A DNA stretch of 53,462 nucleotides from Nakamurella silvestris (GCA_003576535.1 QXCQ01000165.1:1-53462); one strand, 5' to 3'; counted from the stretch's first letter, positions 26,231 through 35,918 are shown. The notes: a model not told the origin generated them from the sequence alone. Translations and numbers: made by a program.

Positions 26231-26550
26231 TGTCCGGACCCGGCGATCTGCAGGCCGACCACACCGGCGATGATCGCGAGGATGGACAGGATCACCCACA
26301 CGTTGACGGGATCCTTGAAGGCGATGATGCCGATCACGGCGGTCAGTACTGCACCGATGCCGACCCAAACCGCGTAGGCGGCTCCGACCGGGAGGGTTTT
26401 CAGGGCGTACATCAGCCCGGCCATGGACAGGATGATCAGGACGAAGAAGGCCACGGACGGCCAGAGCCGGGACAGGCCGTTCGATGCCTTCAGGGACAGC
26501 GCCCAGCCGGCCTCCAGGAGTCCGGAGATCACCAGAATGATCCACGCCAT
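26227..26550 (-). CDS. Small multidrug resistance (SMR) family transporter
   Basis: A 107-residue protein with four membrane helices. MAWIILVISGLLEAGWALSL carries the conserved membrane Glu13 of SMR proteins, and helix 3 has VGAAYAVWVGIGAV. It works as a dimer that exchanges protons for cationic drugs or guanidinium. The sequence is closest in pattern to SugE/Gdx-like members but I cannot separate guanidinium from drug export. The frame begins 23 codons earlier; ATG 26550 is used because GAGGGTGG precedes it at about 8 nt. TetR follows with overlapping codons. Confidence 0.9.
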   Translation of the reverse strand: MAWIILVISGLLEAGWALSLKASNGLSRLWPSVAFFVLIILSMAGLMYALKTLPVGAAYAVWVGIGAVLTAVIGIIAFKDPVNVWVILSILAIIAGVVGLQIAGSGH

Positions 26551-26700
26551 GACGGGTTCCACCCTCTCGCTCGCACTGCTGCCGTCCGTGTGTCCGGCTA
26601 ACTGGTACGACCGTACCACTATGGCAGCCTGGAGGGGGAGGGCTGGTGATGCGGAACACCACGTTGCACCGGTCGAGTAAGGGCTTCACACGGCAGACAG

Positions 26701-26770
26701 GTTCCCGCGCAGTGAACCTGGATCCGCGCACCCTGCAAGGTGCGCTGATCCCGGAACGGTGCGCGGGAAA
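26701..26770. repeat. Long nested palindrome, family A (GATCC/TGCA subtype), copy 1
   Basis: Outer arms TTCCCGCGC (26702-26710) and GCGCGGGAA (26761-26769). The inner arms GGATCcGCGCACC and GGTGCGCtGATCC close on CTGCAA. The inner arms match the copy at 32771. It begins 10 nt beyond the CPBP stop on the minus strand. Confidence 0.88.
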
Positions 26771-26779
26771 GGCCCGAGG

Positions 26780-27607
26780 TCAGTTGACGGCGAGCCAGGC
26801 GGCGACGAAGCCCAACGAGTTGGTCGCCCAGTGCAACAGCATCGTGGTCTTCAAGCCCCGCCCCAGGTAGGTGATCCAGCACATGACGATGCCGAGCAGC
26901 ATGGTCGACAGGATCGCCAACGAGGTGGTGGCGATCGCCGAGCCGTTGAGCAGGTCGTGGACCGCGGCATTGCCGTTCGTCAGGGCCGAGGACGGCAACA
27001 GGTGCCAGAGTCCGAAGAGCGCCGAAGCTCCCAGCACCGGCTTCCACTTCCACCTGACCGAGGGGCTGGCCCCGAACAGGGCCGGCAGCACGCCGCGGAA
27101 GGCGATCTCCTCCAGCACCACGGTGCCGAAGGGGATGCGGATCAGCACTTGGTAGAGCATGCCCCAGGTCGAGGTGCCGGCCGCGCGGCCGTCCAGGAAG
27201 GCGTCTCGCGTCACGGGCAGGGACATGGCCAGGGCGAGCACAAACGCGGTCAGGGACACCAGGATGAGTCCGACGCCCACCGGTCGGTGCCACTGGCGGA
27301 AGCCTAGCCCGATTCCGGCGAACCCGAGACCGGCCCGGCGGGCCATGAACACCAGGGTGATCGCGACCGTCAGGTTCCACGGCAGGTAGGCCCACGTCGG
27401 CAGGATCCGGTTGGACATGATGTTGGAGACGATGAGCAGGGCGATGACGGCCAGGGCGACGCGCAGTCGGCTGTGCTGGGCGTGCGGGGGCACGGTCTCG
27501 GAGAGCGGGATCCGCCTCTTCGCGTTGAACCGCACTGCGCCCTCCCTGACCTCGGCACCCGCCGGGGCCGAACCGCCGGTCGCCGCCGGGGGTGTTGGTT
27601 GGATCAT
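26780..27607 (-). CDS. CPBP-family intramembrane metalloprotease
   Basis: A 275-residue membrane protein with a hydrophilic N-terminus (about 1-48) and about eight helices. The three CPBP (Abi/CAAX) motifs are intact: EEIAFRGVL (near residue 165), FGLWHLLPS and HWATNSLG. Bacterial members act in the membrane, some on bacteriocin-like peptides or signalling proteins; the substrate is unknown. ATG 27607 follows an in-frame GTG. The palindrome at 26701 lies 10 nt past its stop. Confidence 0.88.
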   Translation of the reverse strand: MIQPTPPAATGGSAPAGAEVREGAVRFNAKRRIPLSETVPPHAQHSRLRVALAVIALLIVSNIMSNRILPTWAYLPWNLTVAITLVFMARRAGLGFAGIGLGFRQWHRPVGVGLILVSLTAFVLALAMSLPVTRDAFLDGRAAGTSTWGMLYQVLIRIPFGTVVLEEIAFRGVLPALFGASPSVRWKWKPVLGASALFGLWHLLPSSALTNGNAAVHDLLNGSAIATTSLAILSTMLLGIVMCWITYLGRGLKTTMLLHWATNSLGFVAAWLAVN

Positions 27608-27988
27608 CACACTAGGTGTCCCACGGCCGCTTCGTACCTTCCAGTCTTACCCGGTCTGCCTGACCCGTACGGGTGGATCGATAGTGGCAGGGCACGACCG
27701 GTACGGGGCCGGATTCGACCGCCGGTCCGGCGAGGTGTGCACTGTTGATTCCAGGGTGCGACCGCAAGTGTCGGTCCGGGGTGAAAACGGGCGTGATTCC
27801 CGCCCCAGTCACAGAGAACTCGCATCCCGCGTGCCGCCGAGCGGACTCCCACACCCCAGAAACCGGGGTGTGGGAGTCCGCTCGGCGACGGCGTCACAGC
27901 AGAATGAGTTGCATTTGACCTCCCCCTGCGGCGAGAGTTGACCCTCAGACGTCACAGTGTGCGACCACCAGGTGCGACAGGGGGATCC
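27608..27988. other. 381-nt divergent intergenic region with a perfect palindrome
   Basis: It separates the divergent CPBP and acyltransferase genes. It holds the family B palindrome at 27836-27886 and two TTGACC hexamers (around 27910-27950) that could be -35 elements, without a clear -10. No coding potential beyond short shadows was seen. Confidence 0.5.
27836..27886. repeat. Long perfect palindrome, family B, copy 1
   Basis: Two 22-nt arms (27836-27857 and 27865-27886) pair without a mismatch around a 7-nt loop (AGAAACC). The core GAGCGGACTCCCACACCCC is related to GAGTGGACTGCCAC in the copy at 36796, with both differences compensated in the opposite arm. Unlike most other copies it lies between two gene starts. 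Confidence 0.93.
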
Positions 27989-29257
27989 ATGCCCACCAGT
28001 AAGACCGGCACGAAGGTCAGGTCCGCGCGCGACCCGTACGCCGATTTCCTGCGCTCCTTCTCCCTCCTCGTCGTCATCCTCTGGCACTGGTGCTTCACCA
28101 TCCTGATCTGGGGGGACAACGGCCCCGGCGCGACCAGTCCGCTCGGTTTCACCAGCGGCCTGTGGATCGCCACCTGGCTGCTCCAGGTGATGCCGATCTT
28201 CTTCTACATCGGCGCCTACGTGCACCTGAAGTCCTGGGAACGCTCGGCCGCCCGCGGTGAGCGGATCTGGCATTTCGCCCTCCGTCAGGCCAAATCCCTC
28301 GCCATTCCGGCCGGGGCGTTGCTGCTCACCTGGGTCATCCTCGGCATCATCGTGACCTCGGTGTTCAACGTCCGCTGGATGGGGACCGCGGTGCTGCTGG
28401 TGGTCAGCCCCCTCTGGTTCGTCGCCGCGTACCTGCTGTTCGTCTGCCTCATGCCCATCACCGTGTGGCTGCACCGCCGCTACGACTCCCTGGTCCTGGT
28501 GTTCCTCGCCGGCCTGGCCGTCATCGTCGACATCTGCCGGTTCCGCTACCACCTGCCGTACGTGGAGTGGGCGAACATGATCTTCGTCTGGGGGTTCGCC
28601 TTCCAACTCGGCTACTTCCACGGGCGGATCTCCGGGTCGGACACCGCCCCGCGCTACTCCGACGGCCGGATCGACTGGGGCTACCAGTCCGAACGCAACC
28701 GTCAGCTGGCCCGGTTGTTCACCTTCGGCGGGCTGTTCCTGCTGATCGGGCTGGTCTTCTCCGGCCTGTACCCCGGCTCCATGGTCGGCGTCCCTGGGCA
28801 AGGGTCGAACATGGCCCCGCCGACCCTGTGCATCATCGCGCTGACGATCTTCCAGGTCGGGATGGCCGAGCTCCTCCGGCCGTGGATCCTGCGAAAACTG
28901 GGCAAGGGCGGCCTGTTCGCCCGGGCCACCGCGGTGTTCACCCGCTTCGCCCTGCCCCTCTTCCTCTTCCACACCACGGGGATGGCGCTGTCCCGCGCGG
29001 TCGAATGGTCGATCTTCGGCACCGAGTCCGAGGCCACCAACCCGGATCTGACGTGGTGGCTGCTGCGGCCGGTGTCGATCATCGGGCCTTTGCTGGCGAC
29101 CATGCCGGTCATCTACCTGTTCGGTCGGCGATGGCAGAACAAGCCCGAACCGGTGAAGGCCCGCACCCCGATCGAGGACGACGAGGTCGGTGACGGCGGC
29201 GATTTCCCGACCCCGGCCGAGGTCGCCGCGCGCAAGAAAACCCCTCGCCACGAGTGA
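27989..29257 (+). CDS. Acyltransferase family 3 membrane protein
   Basis: A 422-residue protein with about ten membrane helices. The start DPYADFLRSFSLLVVILWHW has the family pattern with the conserved His near the first helix. Family 3 acyltransferases transfer acetyl, succinyl or other acyl groups to sugars, lipids or antibiotics at the membrane; the acceptor is unknown. The C-terminus (about 390-422) is a charged cytoplasmic tail. ATG 27989 follows AGGGGGA; 17 earlier in-frame codons lack support. The next gene is purS after 169 nt, which probably has its own promoter. Confidence 0.85.
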   Translation: MPTSKTGTKVRSARDPYADFLRSFSLLVVILWHWCFTILIWGDNGPGATSPLGFTSGLWIATWLLQVMPIFFYIGAYVHLKSWERSAARGERIWHFALRQAKSLAIPAGALLLTWVILGIIVTSVFNVRWMGTAVLLVVSPLWFVAAYLLFVCLMPITVWLHRRYDSLVLVFLAGLAVIVDICRFRYHLPYVEWANMIFVWGFAFQLGYFHGRISGSDTAPRYSDGRIDWGYQSERNRQLARLFTFGGLFLLIGLVFSGLYPGSMVGVPGQGSNMAPPTLCIIALTIFQVGMAELLRPWILRKLGKGGLFARATAVFTRFALPLFLFHTTGMALSRAVEWSIFGTESEATNPDLTWWLLRPVSIIGPLLATMPVIYLFGRRWQNKPEPVKARTPIEDDEVGDGGDFPTPAEVAARKKTPRHE

Positions 29258-29361
29258 CCTGGGCCACCGGTGCGGGGCCGTCGAGGCGGAACTCCTGCGG
29301 CGGGGCCCCGGTGACCGTCGGCCGGTTCACCACCGGTGTCCGACCTGGGCCGGACGGGCGG

Positions 29362-29367
29362 TAGAAT
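29362..29367 (+). promoter_or_regulatory. Putative -10 element of the purSQL operon
   Basis: TAGAAT, 60 nt before the purS start, is close to the actinobacterial -10 consensus. Only a weak -35 (TCCGAC) stands 17 nt upstream of it. Confidence 0.4.
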
Positions 29368-29426
29368 TCGTCCGGTTGGTGAGCACCAGTCACAACAGCA
29401 AAACTCGACAAGCAGGGAGCCCCGCC

Positions 29427-29675
29427 TTGGCGCGCGTGGAAGTTGACGTGGTTATCAAAACCGAGATCCTCGATCCACAGGGCAAGGCCATCCTCGGCGC
29501 CCTTGGCCGGGCCGGTCACAGTGGAGTCACCGAGGTGCGGCAGGGCAAGCACTTCGAGCTGGTCGTCGACGACGACATCTCCGATGCCGATCTGGAAGGT
29601 ATCGCCGAGCATTTCCTGGCGAACCCGGTGATCGAGACCTGGACGGTCCGTCGCGTGCCGGAGTCCGGGCTGTGA
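29427..29675 (+). CDS. purS: Phosphoribosylformylglycinamidine synthase subunit PurS
   Basis: An 82-residue subunit that bridges PurL and PurQ in the FGAM synthase complex. The N-terminus [20 protein letters not shown] and the motif [14 protein letters not shown] are characteristic. The TTG start is chosen because AGGGAG lies 8 nt upstream and the protein then begins like its relatives; the frame extends upstream without support. The stop overlaps the purQ start as GTGA. Confidence 0.93.
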   Translation: MARVEVDVVIKTEILDPQGKAILGALGRAGHSGVTEVRQGKHFELVVDDDISDADLEGIAEHFLANPVIETWTVRRVPESGL

Positions 29676-30424
29676 CCGACGCTTCGAACAGCCAGGCATC
29701 GAACGGTCAGGCTCCGAACAGCGACACGAACCTCACCGGGGCGCGGATCGGTGTCATCACCTTCCCCGGCACCTTGGACGATGTCGACGCCGCCCGCGCG
29801 GTCCGGTACGCCGGTGCCGAGGCGGTGGCCCTGTGGCACGCCGATGACGACCTGCAGGGTGTCGACGCGGTCGTCGTCCCCGGCGGGTTCTCCTACGGGG
29901 ACTACCTGCGGGCCGGCGCGATCTCGGCCCGGACGACCGTCATGGGCGCGGTCGTCGAAGCCGCCAAGGGCGGCCTGCCGGTCCTGGGCATCTGCAACGG
30001 GTTCCAGGTCCTGACCGAATCCGGTCTGCTGCCCGGTGCGCTGATGCGCAACGAGCACCTGCGCTTCATCTGCCGCGACCAGTGGCTCCGGGTGGAGAAC
30101 AACACCACCGTCTGGACCACCCGCTACGAGCCGGGTGCGGAGATCCTCGTCCCGTTGAAGAACGCCGAAGGGCGTTATGTCGCGGATGCGTCTGTCATCG
30201 ACGAGCTCGAGGCCGAGGGTCGCGTGATCTTCCGGTACGTCGGTGCCGAGGGCGACCACAACCCGAACGGATCCCTGGGCGACATCGCCGGGATCTCCTC
30301 GGCCGACGGCCGCATCGTCGGCCTGATGCCCCACCCGGAACACGCCATCGACGCGTTGACCGGACCCACCGACGACGGGCTCGGCATCTTCCTGTCCGTC
30401 ATCGATTCTCTGTTGAAGGTCTGA
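29672..30424 (+). CDS. purQ: Phosphoribosylformylglycinamidine synthase subunit PurQ (glutaminase)
   Basis: A 250-residue class I glutamine amidotransferase that supplies ammonia to PurL. It has the nucleophile Cys108 in [25 protein letters not shown], and the His/Glu of GLMPHPEHA near the end. Residues 2-20 form an unusual Asn/Ser/Gln-rich extension with a repeated ASNxQAxN pattern before the normal start [11 protein letters not shown]. The GTG start overlaps the purS stop by 4 nt, and purL begins 5 nt after the stop. Confidence 0.94.
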   Translation: MTDASNSQASNGQAPNSDTNLTGARIGVITFPGTLDDVDAARAVRYAGAEAVALWHADDDLQGVDAVVVPGGFSYGDYLRAGAISARTTVMGAVVEAAKGGLPVLGICNGFQVLTESGLLPGALMRNEHLRFICRDQWLRVENNTTVWTTRYEPGAEILVPLKNAEGRYVADASVIDELEAEGRVIFRYVGAEGDHNPNGSLGDIAGISSADGRIVGLMPHPEHAIDALTGPTDDGLGIFLSVIDSLLKV

Positions 30425-30429
30425 ACACT

Positions 30430-32760
30430 GTGCCCAACGAACAATCAACAGCGTCCCCCGAAGAAGCCGTGGTCCACGTCGACACCGTTTCCGCGGCCCA
30501 GGCCTCACCCGATGTCGCCCAGCCGTACCGGGAACTCGGGCTCAAGGACGACGAGTACACCCGCATCCGCGAGATCCTCGGTCGTCGCCCCACCGAGGCC
30601 GAGCTGGCGATGTACTCCGTCATGTGGTCCGAGCACTGCTCGTACAAGTCCTCCAAGGTGCACCTGTCCTACTTCGGGAAGACCACCACGGACGAGATGA
30701 AGTCCAAGATGCTCGCCGGGATCGGCGAGAACGCCGGTGTCGTCGACATCGGTGACGGCTGGGCCGTCACCTTCAAGGTGGAGTCCCACAACCACCCGTC
30801 CTACGTCGAGCCCTACCAGGGTGCGGCCACCGGCGTCGGCGGCATCGTCCGCGACATCCTCGCCATGGGTGCCCGCCCGGTCGCCGTGATGGACCAGCTG
30901 CGCTTCGGCCCGGCCGACGCGGCGGACACCCGCCGGGTGCTGCCCGGCATCGTGTCCGGTGTGGGTGGCTACGGCAACTGCCTCGGCCTGCCGAACATCG
31001 GCGGCGAGGTCGTCTTCGACGAGTCCTACGCGGGAAACCCGCTGGTCAACGCCGCCTGCATCGGTGTACTGCGGTCCGAGGACATGTACACCGCCCACGC
31101 CTCCGGCGCGGGCAACAAGGTCATCCTGTACGGCTCCCGCACCGGCCTCGACGGTATCGGCGGGGTCTCCGTGCTGGCCTCCGACACCTTCTCCGGTGAC
31201 GGCTCGGCCGGTGCCGGGTCCAACGCCCGGCGCAAGCTGCCTTCGGTCCAGGTGGGCGACCCGTTCGCCGAGAAGGTGCTGATCGAGTGCACCCTCGAGG
31301 TCTTCGCCGCCGATCTGGTCGTCGGCATCCAGGACCTCGGCGGCGCCGGGCTCTCCTGCGCGACCTCCGAGCTGGCCTCGGCCGGTGACGGCGGGATGCA
31401 TGTCTGGCTGGACAAGGTGCCGCTGCGCGCCACCGGGATGTCTCCGGCGGAGATCCTGTCGAGCGAGTCCCAGGAACGTATGTGCGCCGTCGTCACCCCC
31501 GACAAGGTGGAGGCCTTCCTCGAGGTCTGCCGCAAGTGGGAGGTCGAGGCCGACGTCATCGGTGAGGTCACCGACACCGGTCGCCTGGTCATCACCTTCC
31601 ACGACGAGGTCGTCGTCGACGTGCCCCCGCGCACCGTCGCCCACGAGGGCCCGGTCTACTCCCGTCCGGTCGAGCGGCCGGCCTCCCAGGACGTCCTGGA
31701 GGCCAACACCCCCGATTCGCTGGAACGGCCCTCCACCCCGGAGGAACTGCGCGAGACCATCCTGCGCATGATCGCCTCGCCGAACCTGTGCTCGCGGGCC
31801 TGGGTCACCGACCAGTACGACCGCTACGTCCGTGGCAACACCGTGCTGGCCCAGCCGGCCGACTCCGGTGTCGTCCGGGTCTCCGACGACTCCAACCTCG
31901 GTGTCTCGATGGCGACCGACTGCAACGGCCGGTACACCGCCCTGGATCCGTACCACGGTGCCCAGCTCGCGCTGGCCGAGGCCTACCGCAACGTCGTCAC
32001 CGGTGGTGCGGCCCCCACGGCCGTCACCAACTGCCTGAACTTCGGCTCCCCCGAGGACCCGGCCGTCATGTGGCAGTTCTCCGAGGCCGTCAAGGGCCTG
32101 GCCGACGGGTGCGCCCAACTCGGGATCCCCGTCACCGGCGGCAATGTCAGTTTCTACAACCAGACCGGGACGACGGCGATCCTGCCCACCCCGGTGGTCG
32201 GTGTGCTCGGTGTGATCGACGATGTCCGTCGTCGCACCATCGTCGGTGTCGGCCAGGAGGCGGGGGAGACCCTGATCCTGCTCGGCGAGACCCTCGACGA
32301 GTTCGGCGGTTCCGAGTGGGCCAACGTCGTGCACAACCACCTCGGCGGCCGCCCGCCGGCCGTGAACCTGGACACCGAAAGGGTTCTCGGCGAGATCCTG
32401 ATCGCCGGTTCCCGTGACGGGATGATCTCCGCGGCCCATGACCTGTCCGAGGGTGGACTGGCCCAGGCCGTTGTCGAGATGTGCCTGACCGGTGAGACCG
32501 GTGCGCGGATCGTGCTTCCGGCCGACCTCGACCCGTTCGTCGCCCTGTTCTCCGAGTCCACGGCCCGGGTCGTTGTTGCGGTCCCGCGTTCGGAGGAACT
32601 GCGCTTCACCGAGATGTGCCAGGCCCGTCAGTTCCCGATGACGCGGATCGGTGTGGTCATCCCGGAGGAGCCGGTGCTCGACATCCAGGACGTGGCCACG
32701 TTGAGCCTGGACGAGCTGCGGACCGCCTGGGAGGGCACCCTCCCCGCCCTGTTCGCCTGA
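30430..32760 (+). CDS. purL: Phosphoribosylformylglycinamidine synthase subunit PurL
   Basis: A 776-residue protein of the short PurL type that needs PurS and PurQ. It converts FGAR to FGAM with ATP and glutamine-derived ammonia. Visible motifs are [49 protein letters not shown] and [12 protein letters not shown] 30430 lies just after the purQ stop. The frame extends upstream inside purQ, which is shadow. A family A palindrome begins 11 nt past the stop. Confidence 0.95.
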   Translation: MPNEQSTASPEEAVVHVDTVSAAQASPDVAQPYRELGLKDDEYTRIREILGRRPTEAELAMYSVMWSEHCSYKSSKVHLSYFGKTTTDEMKSKMLAGIGENAGVVDIGDGWAVTFKVESHNHPSYVEPYQGAATGVGGIVRDILAMGARPVAVMDQLRFGPADAADTRRVLPGIVSGVGGYGNCLGLPNIGGEVVFDESYAGNPLVNAACIGVLRSEDMYTAHASGAGNKVILYGSRTGLDGIGGVSVLASDTFSGDGSAGAGSNARRKLPSVQVGDPFAEKVLIECTLEVFAADLVVGIQDLGGAGLSCATSELASAGDGGMHVWLDKVPLRATGMSPAEILSSESQERMCAVVTPDKVEAFLEVCRKWEVEADVIGEVTDTGRLVITFHDEVVVDVPPRTVAHEGPVYSRPVERPASQDVLEANTPDSLERPSTPEELRETILRMIASPNLCSRAWVTDQYDRYVRGNTVLAQPADSGVVRVSDDSNLGVSMATDCNGRYTALDPYHGAQLALAEAYRNVVTGGAAPTAVTNCLNFGSPEDPAVMWQFSEAVKGLADGCAQLGIPVTGGNVSFYNQTGTTAILPTPVVGVLGVIDDVRRRTIVGVGQEAGETLILLGETLDEFGGSEWANVVHNHLGGRPPAVNLDTERVLGEILIAGSRDGMISAAHDLSEGGLAQAVVEMCLTGETGARIVLPADLDPFVALFSESTARVVVAVPRSEELRFTEMCQARQFPMTRIGVVIPEEPVLDIQDVATLSLDELRTAWEGTLPALFA

Positions 32761-32770
32761 TCCACCCCCC

Positions 32771-32844
32771 CTGTTCCCGCGCACCGTTCCGGGATCCGCG
32801 CACTCTGCAGAGTGCGCCGATCCGGAAACGGTGCGCGGGAACAG
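32771..32844. repeat. Long nested palindrome, family A (GATCC/TGCA subtype), copy 2
   Basis: The outer arms pair perfectly over 18 bp (32771-32788 with 32827-32844; left arm starts CTGTTCCCGCGCACC). The centre is the perfect 20-bp palindrome GCGCACTCTGCAGAGTGCGC (32798-32817). It lies 11 nt after purL and 15 nt from the stop of the convergent gene. Confidence 0.93.
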
Positions 32845-32858
32845 TCGTTTCTGGGTGG

Positions 32859-33656
32859 TCAGCTGCGGGCGATGGCCCGCCGCATCTTCTCCAGCTTGCG
32901 GGCGCTGAAGAAGTCGTTCGACGGACGCAGCCACATCAGCAGCAGAGCGAAGGCCGCGACGGCGGCGACGGTGTAGCGCAGACCGGCCGCGGTGCTCACC
33001 TCGAAGACCGTGTTGTTGATGGTTACGCTCTGGGAAGTGGTGTCGCCGAAGGCCCCGAGGATCGAGAAGGCGCTGATCACGGTCAGCACGATCCGGGACC
33101 AGTTCCGTCCGGCACCCATCTTCAGGGCGAAGAACACCAGCAGCAGCGCCAGCACCACACCGACCCCGATGAAGACGAACTTCAGCGCGCTGACCACCGT
33201 CTCCGGGTCCTGCCCGTTGAGATCCACATCGGGGGAGTTGGCGGCCTCCAGTGCCATCGCCTTGAAGGTGTCGTTGTTCACCAGCTGGACGAAGGTGACG
33301 ACATAGGCAGCGGCGGTCAGCAGGTAGATGATGACGGCGGCGCTGACGGTCGGCGGACGTGGGGTGCGCGTCACCGGTGAGTTCACCCCACCCGGGTACC
33401 CGGGCATCGGAGCGCCGTACGGGTTCGCGGGCCCGTAGGGCTGCTGTCCGTACTGGGGCTGTCCGTACTGGGGTTGGGGTTGGGCGTGCGCCCCGTACTG
33501 CTGCCCGTACCCGGGCTGCTCGGACGCCTGCTGCGGGTAGCCGGAAGGGTCGTACGTCGGCTGTCCGGGGGCAGGCGAGCCCTGCGGTGTCTGGCCGGTC
33601 TGCCCCTGGTAACCGTAGGGGTCCGGGTTCTGCGGATGATCTCCAGGATTGGTCAT
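32859..33656 (-). CDS. Membrane protein with a Pro/Gln/Tyr/Gly-rich N-terminus; function unknown
   Basis: A 265-residue protein. The first 95 residues are low complexity, with repeats such as PQYGQPQYGQQPYG. Four membrane helices follow (about 105-128, 160-185, 195-215, 235-255), and a basic tail ends KLEKMRRAIARS. Such disordered-tail tetraspan proteins are common in actinobacteria and have no assigned function. ATG 33656 is used because TAGGGT stands 6 nt before it, suggesting a leaderless message; a TTG two codons upstream is unlikely. Confidence 0.8.
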   Translation of the reverse strand: MTNPGDHPQNPDPYGYQGQTGQTPQGSPAPGQPTYDPSGYPQQASEQPGYGQQYGAHAQPQPQYGQPQYGQQPYGPANPYGAPMPGYPGGVNSPVTRTPRPPTVSAAVIIYLLTAAAYVVTFVQLVNNDTFKAMALEAANSPDVDLNGQDPETVVSALKFVFIGVGVVLALLLVFFALKMGAGRNWSRIVLTVISAFSILGAFGDTTSQSVTINNTVFEVSTAAGLRYTVAAVAAFALLLMWLRPSNDFFSARKLEKMRRAIARS

Positions 33657-33662
33657 GGGCAA

Positions 33663-33668
33663 ACCCTA
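33663..33668 (-). promoter_or_regulatory. -10 element giving a leaderless message for the gene at 33656
   Basis: On the minus strand TAGGGT (33668-33663) is followed by 6 nt and the ATG, the same geometry as at 15773 and 22128. Confidence 0.45.
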
Positions 33669-33707
33669 GATCGTCGATACCCGGCCTGTCTGTACCTTGA
33701 CCTGGTT

Positions 33708-35144
33708 CTACCGGATCAGGGCAACCCCGCTGTCCTGGGCCGTCGGGGGCACCGGCGTCCGGGTGGTCGGGATCAGGCAGACGAACAGCGCCCCGGAATC
33801 GCTGGGCGCGCACCACAGTTCCCCGCCGTGGGACCGCAGGATCGACCGGGAGATCGGCAGGCCCAGGCCCGAGCCCGGCCCGGTGCGCGCGGTCGACAGC
33901 CGCACGAAGCGGTCGAAGATCCGTTCGGCATCCTCCGGACGTACCCCGGAGCCGTCGTCACCGATGTACAGGCGGAAGGACCCGTCGCCGGCGGTGGTCC
34001 ACAGGCGAACCGTACCGGTCGGACCTGCTGCCCTGGCGGCATTGTCGAGCAGATTGCCGAAGGCCCGTTGCAGTTGGTCGGGATCGCCGGACACCTGTGT
34101 AGGCACCGAACCGGACTCCACCGTGACGGTCAACCCGGGACAGCGGAGCCGCAGGGCCTCGACCTCCCGGGAGACCAGCTCGCCCGGGTCCACCGGCCGC
34201 CGGACCCCACCCGAGGAGTTGCCGGCCCGCTCCGCCTCGTCCAGTCGCGTCATCAGCAGCAGGTCGTCGACCAACCGGGACGCCCGGCCCGCCTGCCGGA
34301 CGAGCTGCACCAGCCGCTCCTCGCGCTCGGACCGGCTGCTGTCGGGATCGCGCAGCAGGCGTTCGGCCCCGGCGATGACACCGGCCAGGGGTGTGCGCAG
34401 GTCGTGGGAGGCGTCCGCCAGGAAGGACCGCATCTGTTCCTCGGCCCGTTGGGCGGCGAGCTCCGCCGCTTCGAGGGCGTCCAGCATCTCGTCGAAGGCG
34501 GTCGCCGTCCGGCCGAGGTCGGTGCCGGGCCGGGTCGGACGGAGCCGTCGCCCGCGGGCCCCGTCCCGGATCCGGCGGGCCAGGGCCGTCATCCGGTCGA
34601 GGGGGCGCAGGGCCACCCGCACCACACCGAACAGGACGAGGGCGGCGATCAGCAGGGTGCTGCCGCCGGCGATCAGCTCGATCCGTCGCAGCTCCGACAG
34701 CGTCCGGTCGATGTCGTACTCGCCGGCCCGCAGCACCAGGGTGCCGTTCGACAACGTGACCGTGGCCGTCATCTCGGCGTCGCCCTCGGCGATCGTGACG
34801 GTCGGCTGGACGGCGGGTGCGCGCGGACCGGGTCGGCCACCAGGACCGCCGGGCGGCCGACCGGTCTCCCGGCCGATGTACCGGCTGTTCCCGGAGGTGT
34901 ACGCGCTGAAGATGCCCTGGCCGGCGAGTTCGTCCGCGAGATCCTGTCCGGTGACCCCGTTGGCCTGGAGCACCCCGGCGTAGGAGGCGCGGTCCTCGAG
35001 CCGCTGACGCAGATCGTTGCGCAGCGCATCCCCCAGGACCCAGTTCACCGCGAAACCGAGGGTGACGATCAGGCCGACCAGCACCAGCAGCACCCACAGG
35101 GTCACCCGCCGGCGCAGCGAGACCGTCCGCACCGGCTGATCCAT
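33708..35144 (-). CDS. Sensor histidine kinase
   Basis: A 478-residue kinase paired with the regulator just upstream. Membrane helix 1 is at about 13-35, a sensor region at about 36-155 includes a Gly/Pro-rich linker (RPPGGPGGRPGPRAP), and helix 2 is at about 158-178. HAMP follows, then HisKA with FLADASHDLRTPLAGVI (His247) and HATPase with QLQRAFGNLLDNAARA and GPGSGLGLPISRSI. ATG 35144 is used; TTG 35171, overlapping the regulator stop, is an in-frame alternative. The likely target is the divergent gene at 35983. Confidence 0.9.
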   Translation of the reverse strand: MDQPVRTVSLRRRVTLWVLLVLVGLIVTLGFAVNWVLGDALRNDLRQRLEDRASYAGVLQANGVTGQDLADELAGQGIFSAYTSGNSRYIGRETGRPPGGPGGRPGPRAPAVQPTVTIAEGDAEMTATVTLSNGTLVLRAGEYDIDRTLSELRRIELIAGGSTLLIAALVLFGVVRVALRPLDRMTALARRIRDGARGRRLRPTRPGTDLGRTATAFDEMLDALEAAELAAQRAEEQMRSFLADASHDLRTPLAGVIAGAERLLRDPDSSRSEREERLVQLVRQAGRASRLVDDLLLMTRLDEAERAGNSSGGVRRPVDPGELVSREVEALRLRCPGLTVTVESGSVPTQVSGDPDQLQRAFGNLLDNAARAAGPTGTVRLWTTAGDGSFRLYIGDDGSGVRPEDAERIFDRFVRLSTARTGPGSGLGLPISRSILRSHGGELWCAPSDSGALFVCLIPTTRTPVPPTAQDSGVALIR

Positions 35145-35167
35145 CGGCTCGGCGGATCGGTTGGTTC

Positions 35168-35860
35168 TCAACGGGTGTCGCTCATCCGGTAGCCGATACC
35201 CCGCACCGTGTGGATCAGTCGGGTCCCTTCCTTCTCCAGTTTGCGCCGCAGCACCGAGACGTAGGCCTCGACCAGATTCGGGTCGTAGGCCTCGTATCCC
35301 CAGACCTGGGTCAGGATCTGGGTTTTCGACAGGACGAGGCCGCGGTGCCTGGCCAGGTAGCAGAGCAGTCGCAGCTCGGTGGCCGTCACCGACACGGGTT
35401 CGCCCGCTCGCATCACCTGTCCGGCGTCCTCGTCGATCACCAGATCGGCGACCTGCAGGGTGGTCGAGCGGAGTTTGCCGCTCCGGCGCAGGACCGCGCG
35501 CACCCGGGCGACCAGCTCCGCCATCACAAAGGGTTTCACCAGGTAGTCGTCGGCCCCGGCCTCGAACCCGGCCAGCCGGTCGCTCACCGAGTCGCGGGCG
35601 GTCAGGAAGACGACGGAGCTGCGGGAGTGGGTGCGCAGGTGCTCGGCGAGCCCGAACCCGCCCGTGCCGGGGAGCATCACGTCCAGGATCGAGACGTCGG
35701 GGCGGACGGTGTCCACCCGTGCGGCGAAGTCCGTGCCGTCGGCCAGGGAGGTGACCTGGAACCCGGCGTCGGTCAGGCCATCGGCGATACAGGCCCGCAG
35801 CACCGGTTCGTCCTCGACGACCAGTACCCGCGCGGCATCCGCCGTCGTCCGAGTCTCCAT
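35168..35860 (-). CDS. OmpR/PhoB-family response regulator
   Basis: A 230-residue regulator. The receiver domain has the acidic residues of VVEDEPVL, the phospho-acceptor Asp60 in ILDVMLPG, and YLVKPF. The winged helix at about 135-227 has TATELRLLCYLARHRGLVLS and ends VRGIGYRMS. It forms an operon with the kinase gene downstream (24-nt gap, or overlapping if the kinase starts at TTG). Direct repeats in the intergenic region with the divergent gene are probable binding sites. Confidence 0.92.
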   Translation of the reverse strand: METRTTADAARVLVVEDEPVLRACIADGLTDAGFQVTSLADGTDFAARVDTVRPDVSILDVMLPGTGGFGLAEHLRTHSRSSVVFLTARDSVSDRLAGFEAGADDYLVKPFVMAELVARVRAVLRRSGKLRSTTLQVADLVIDEDAGQVMRAGEPVSVTATELRLLCYLARHRGLVLSKTQILTQVWGYEAYDPNLVEAYVSVLRRKLEKEGTRLIHTVRGIGYRMSDTR

Positions 35861-35894
35861 AACCGGCACACTTCTCCGCCAACCTGAGAAAGCC

Positions 35895-35918
35895 CTGAAT
35901 TTCAGCTTGCCTTCAGCT
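35895..35918. promoter_or_regulatory. Candidate response-regulator operator
   Basis: CTGAA-T-TTCAG (35895-35905) is a palindrome whose right half begins a direct repeat: TTCAGCT occurs at 35901-35907 and at 35912-35918, an 11-nt period. OmpR-family regulators usually bind direct repeats of about 10-11 nt. It lies 35 nt from the regulator ATG and about 65 nt before the divergent gene. Confidence 0.5.

Noticed and set aside
30505-33816. Minus-strand open frame of 1103 codons opposite purL
   Set aside because: PurL is unmistakable on the plus strand; the antisense frame is His/Gly/Asp-rich and spans the purL palindrome and the next gene, which a real gene would not.
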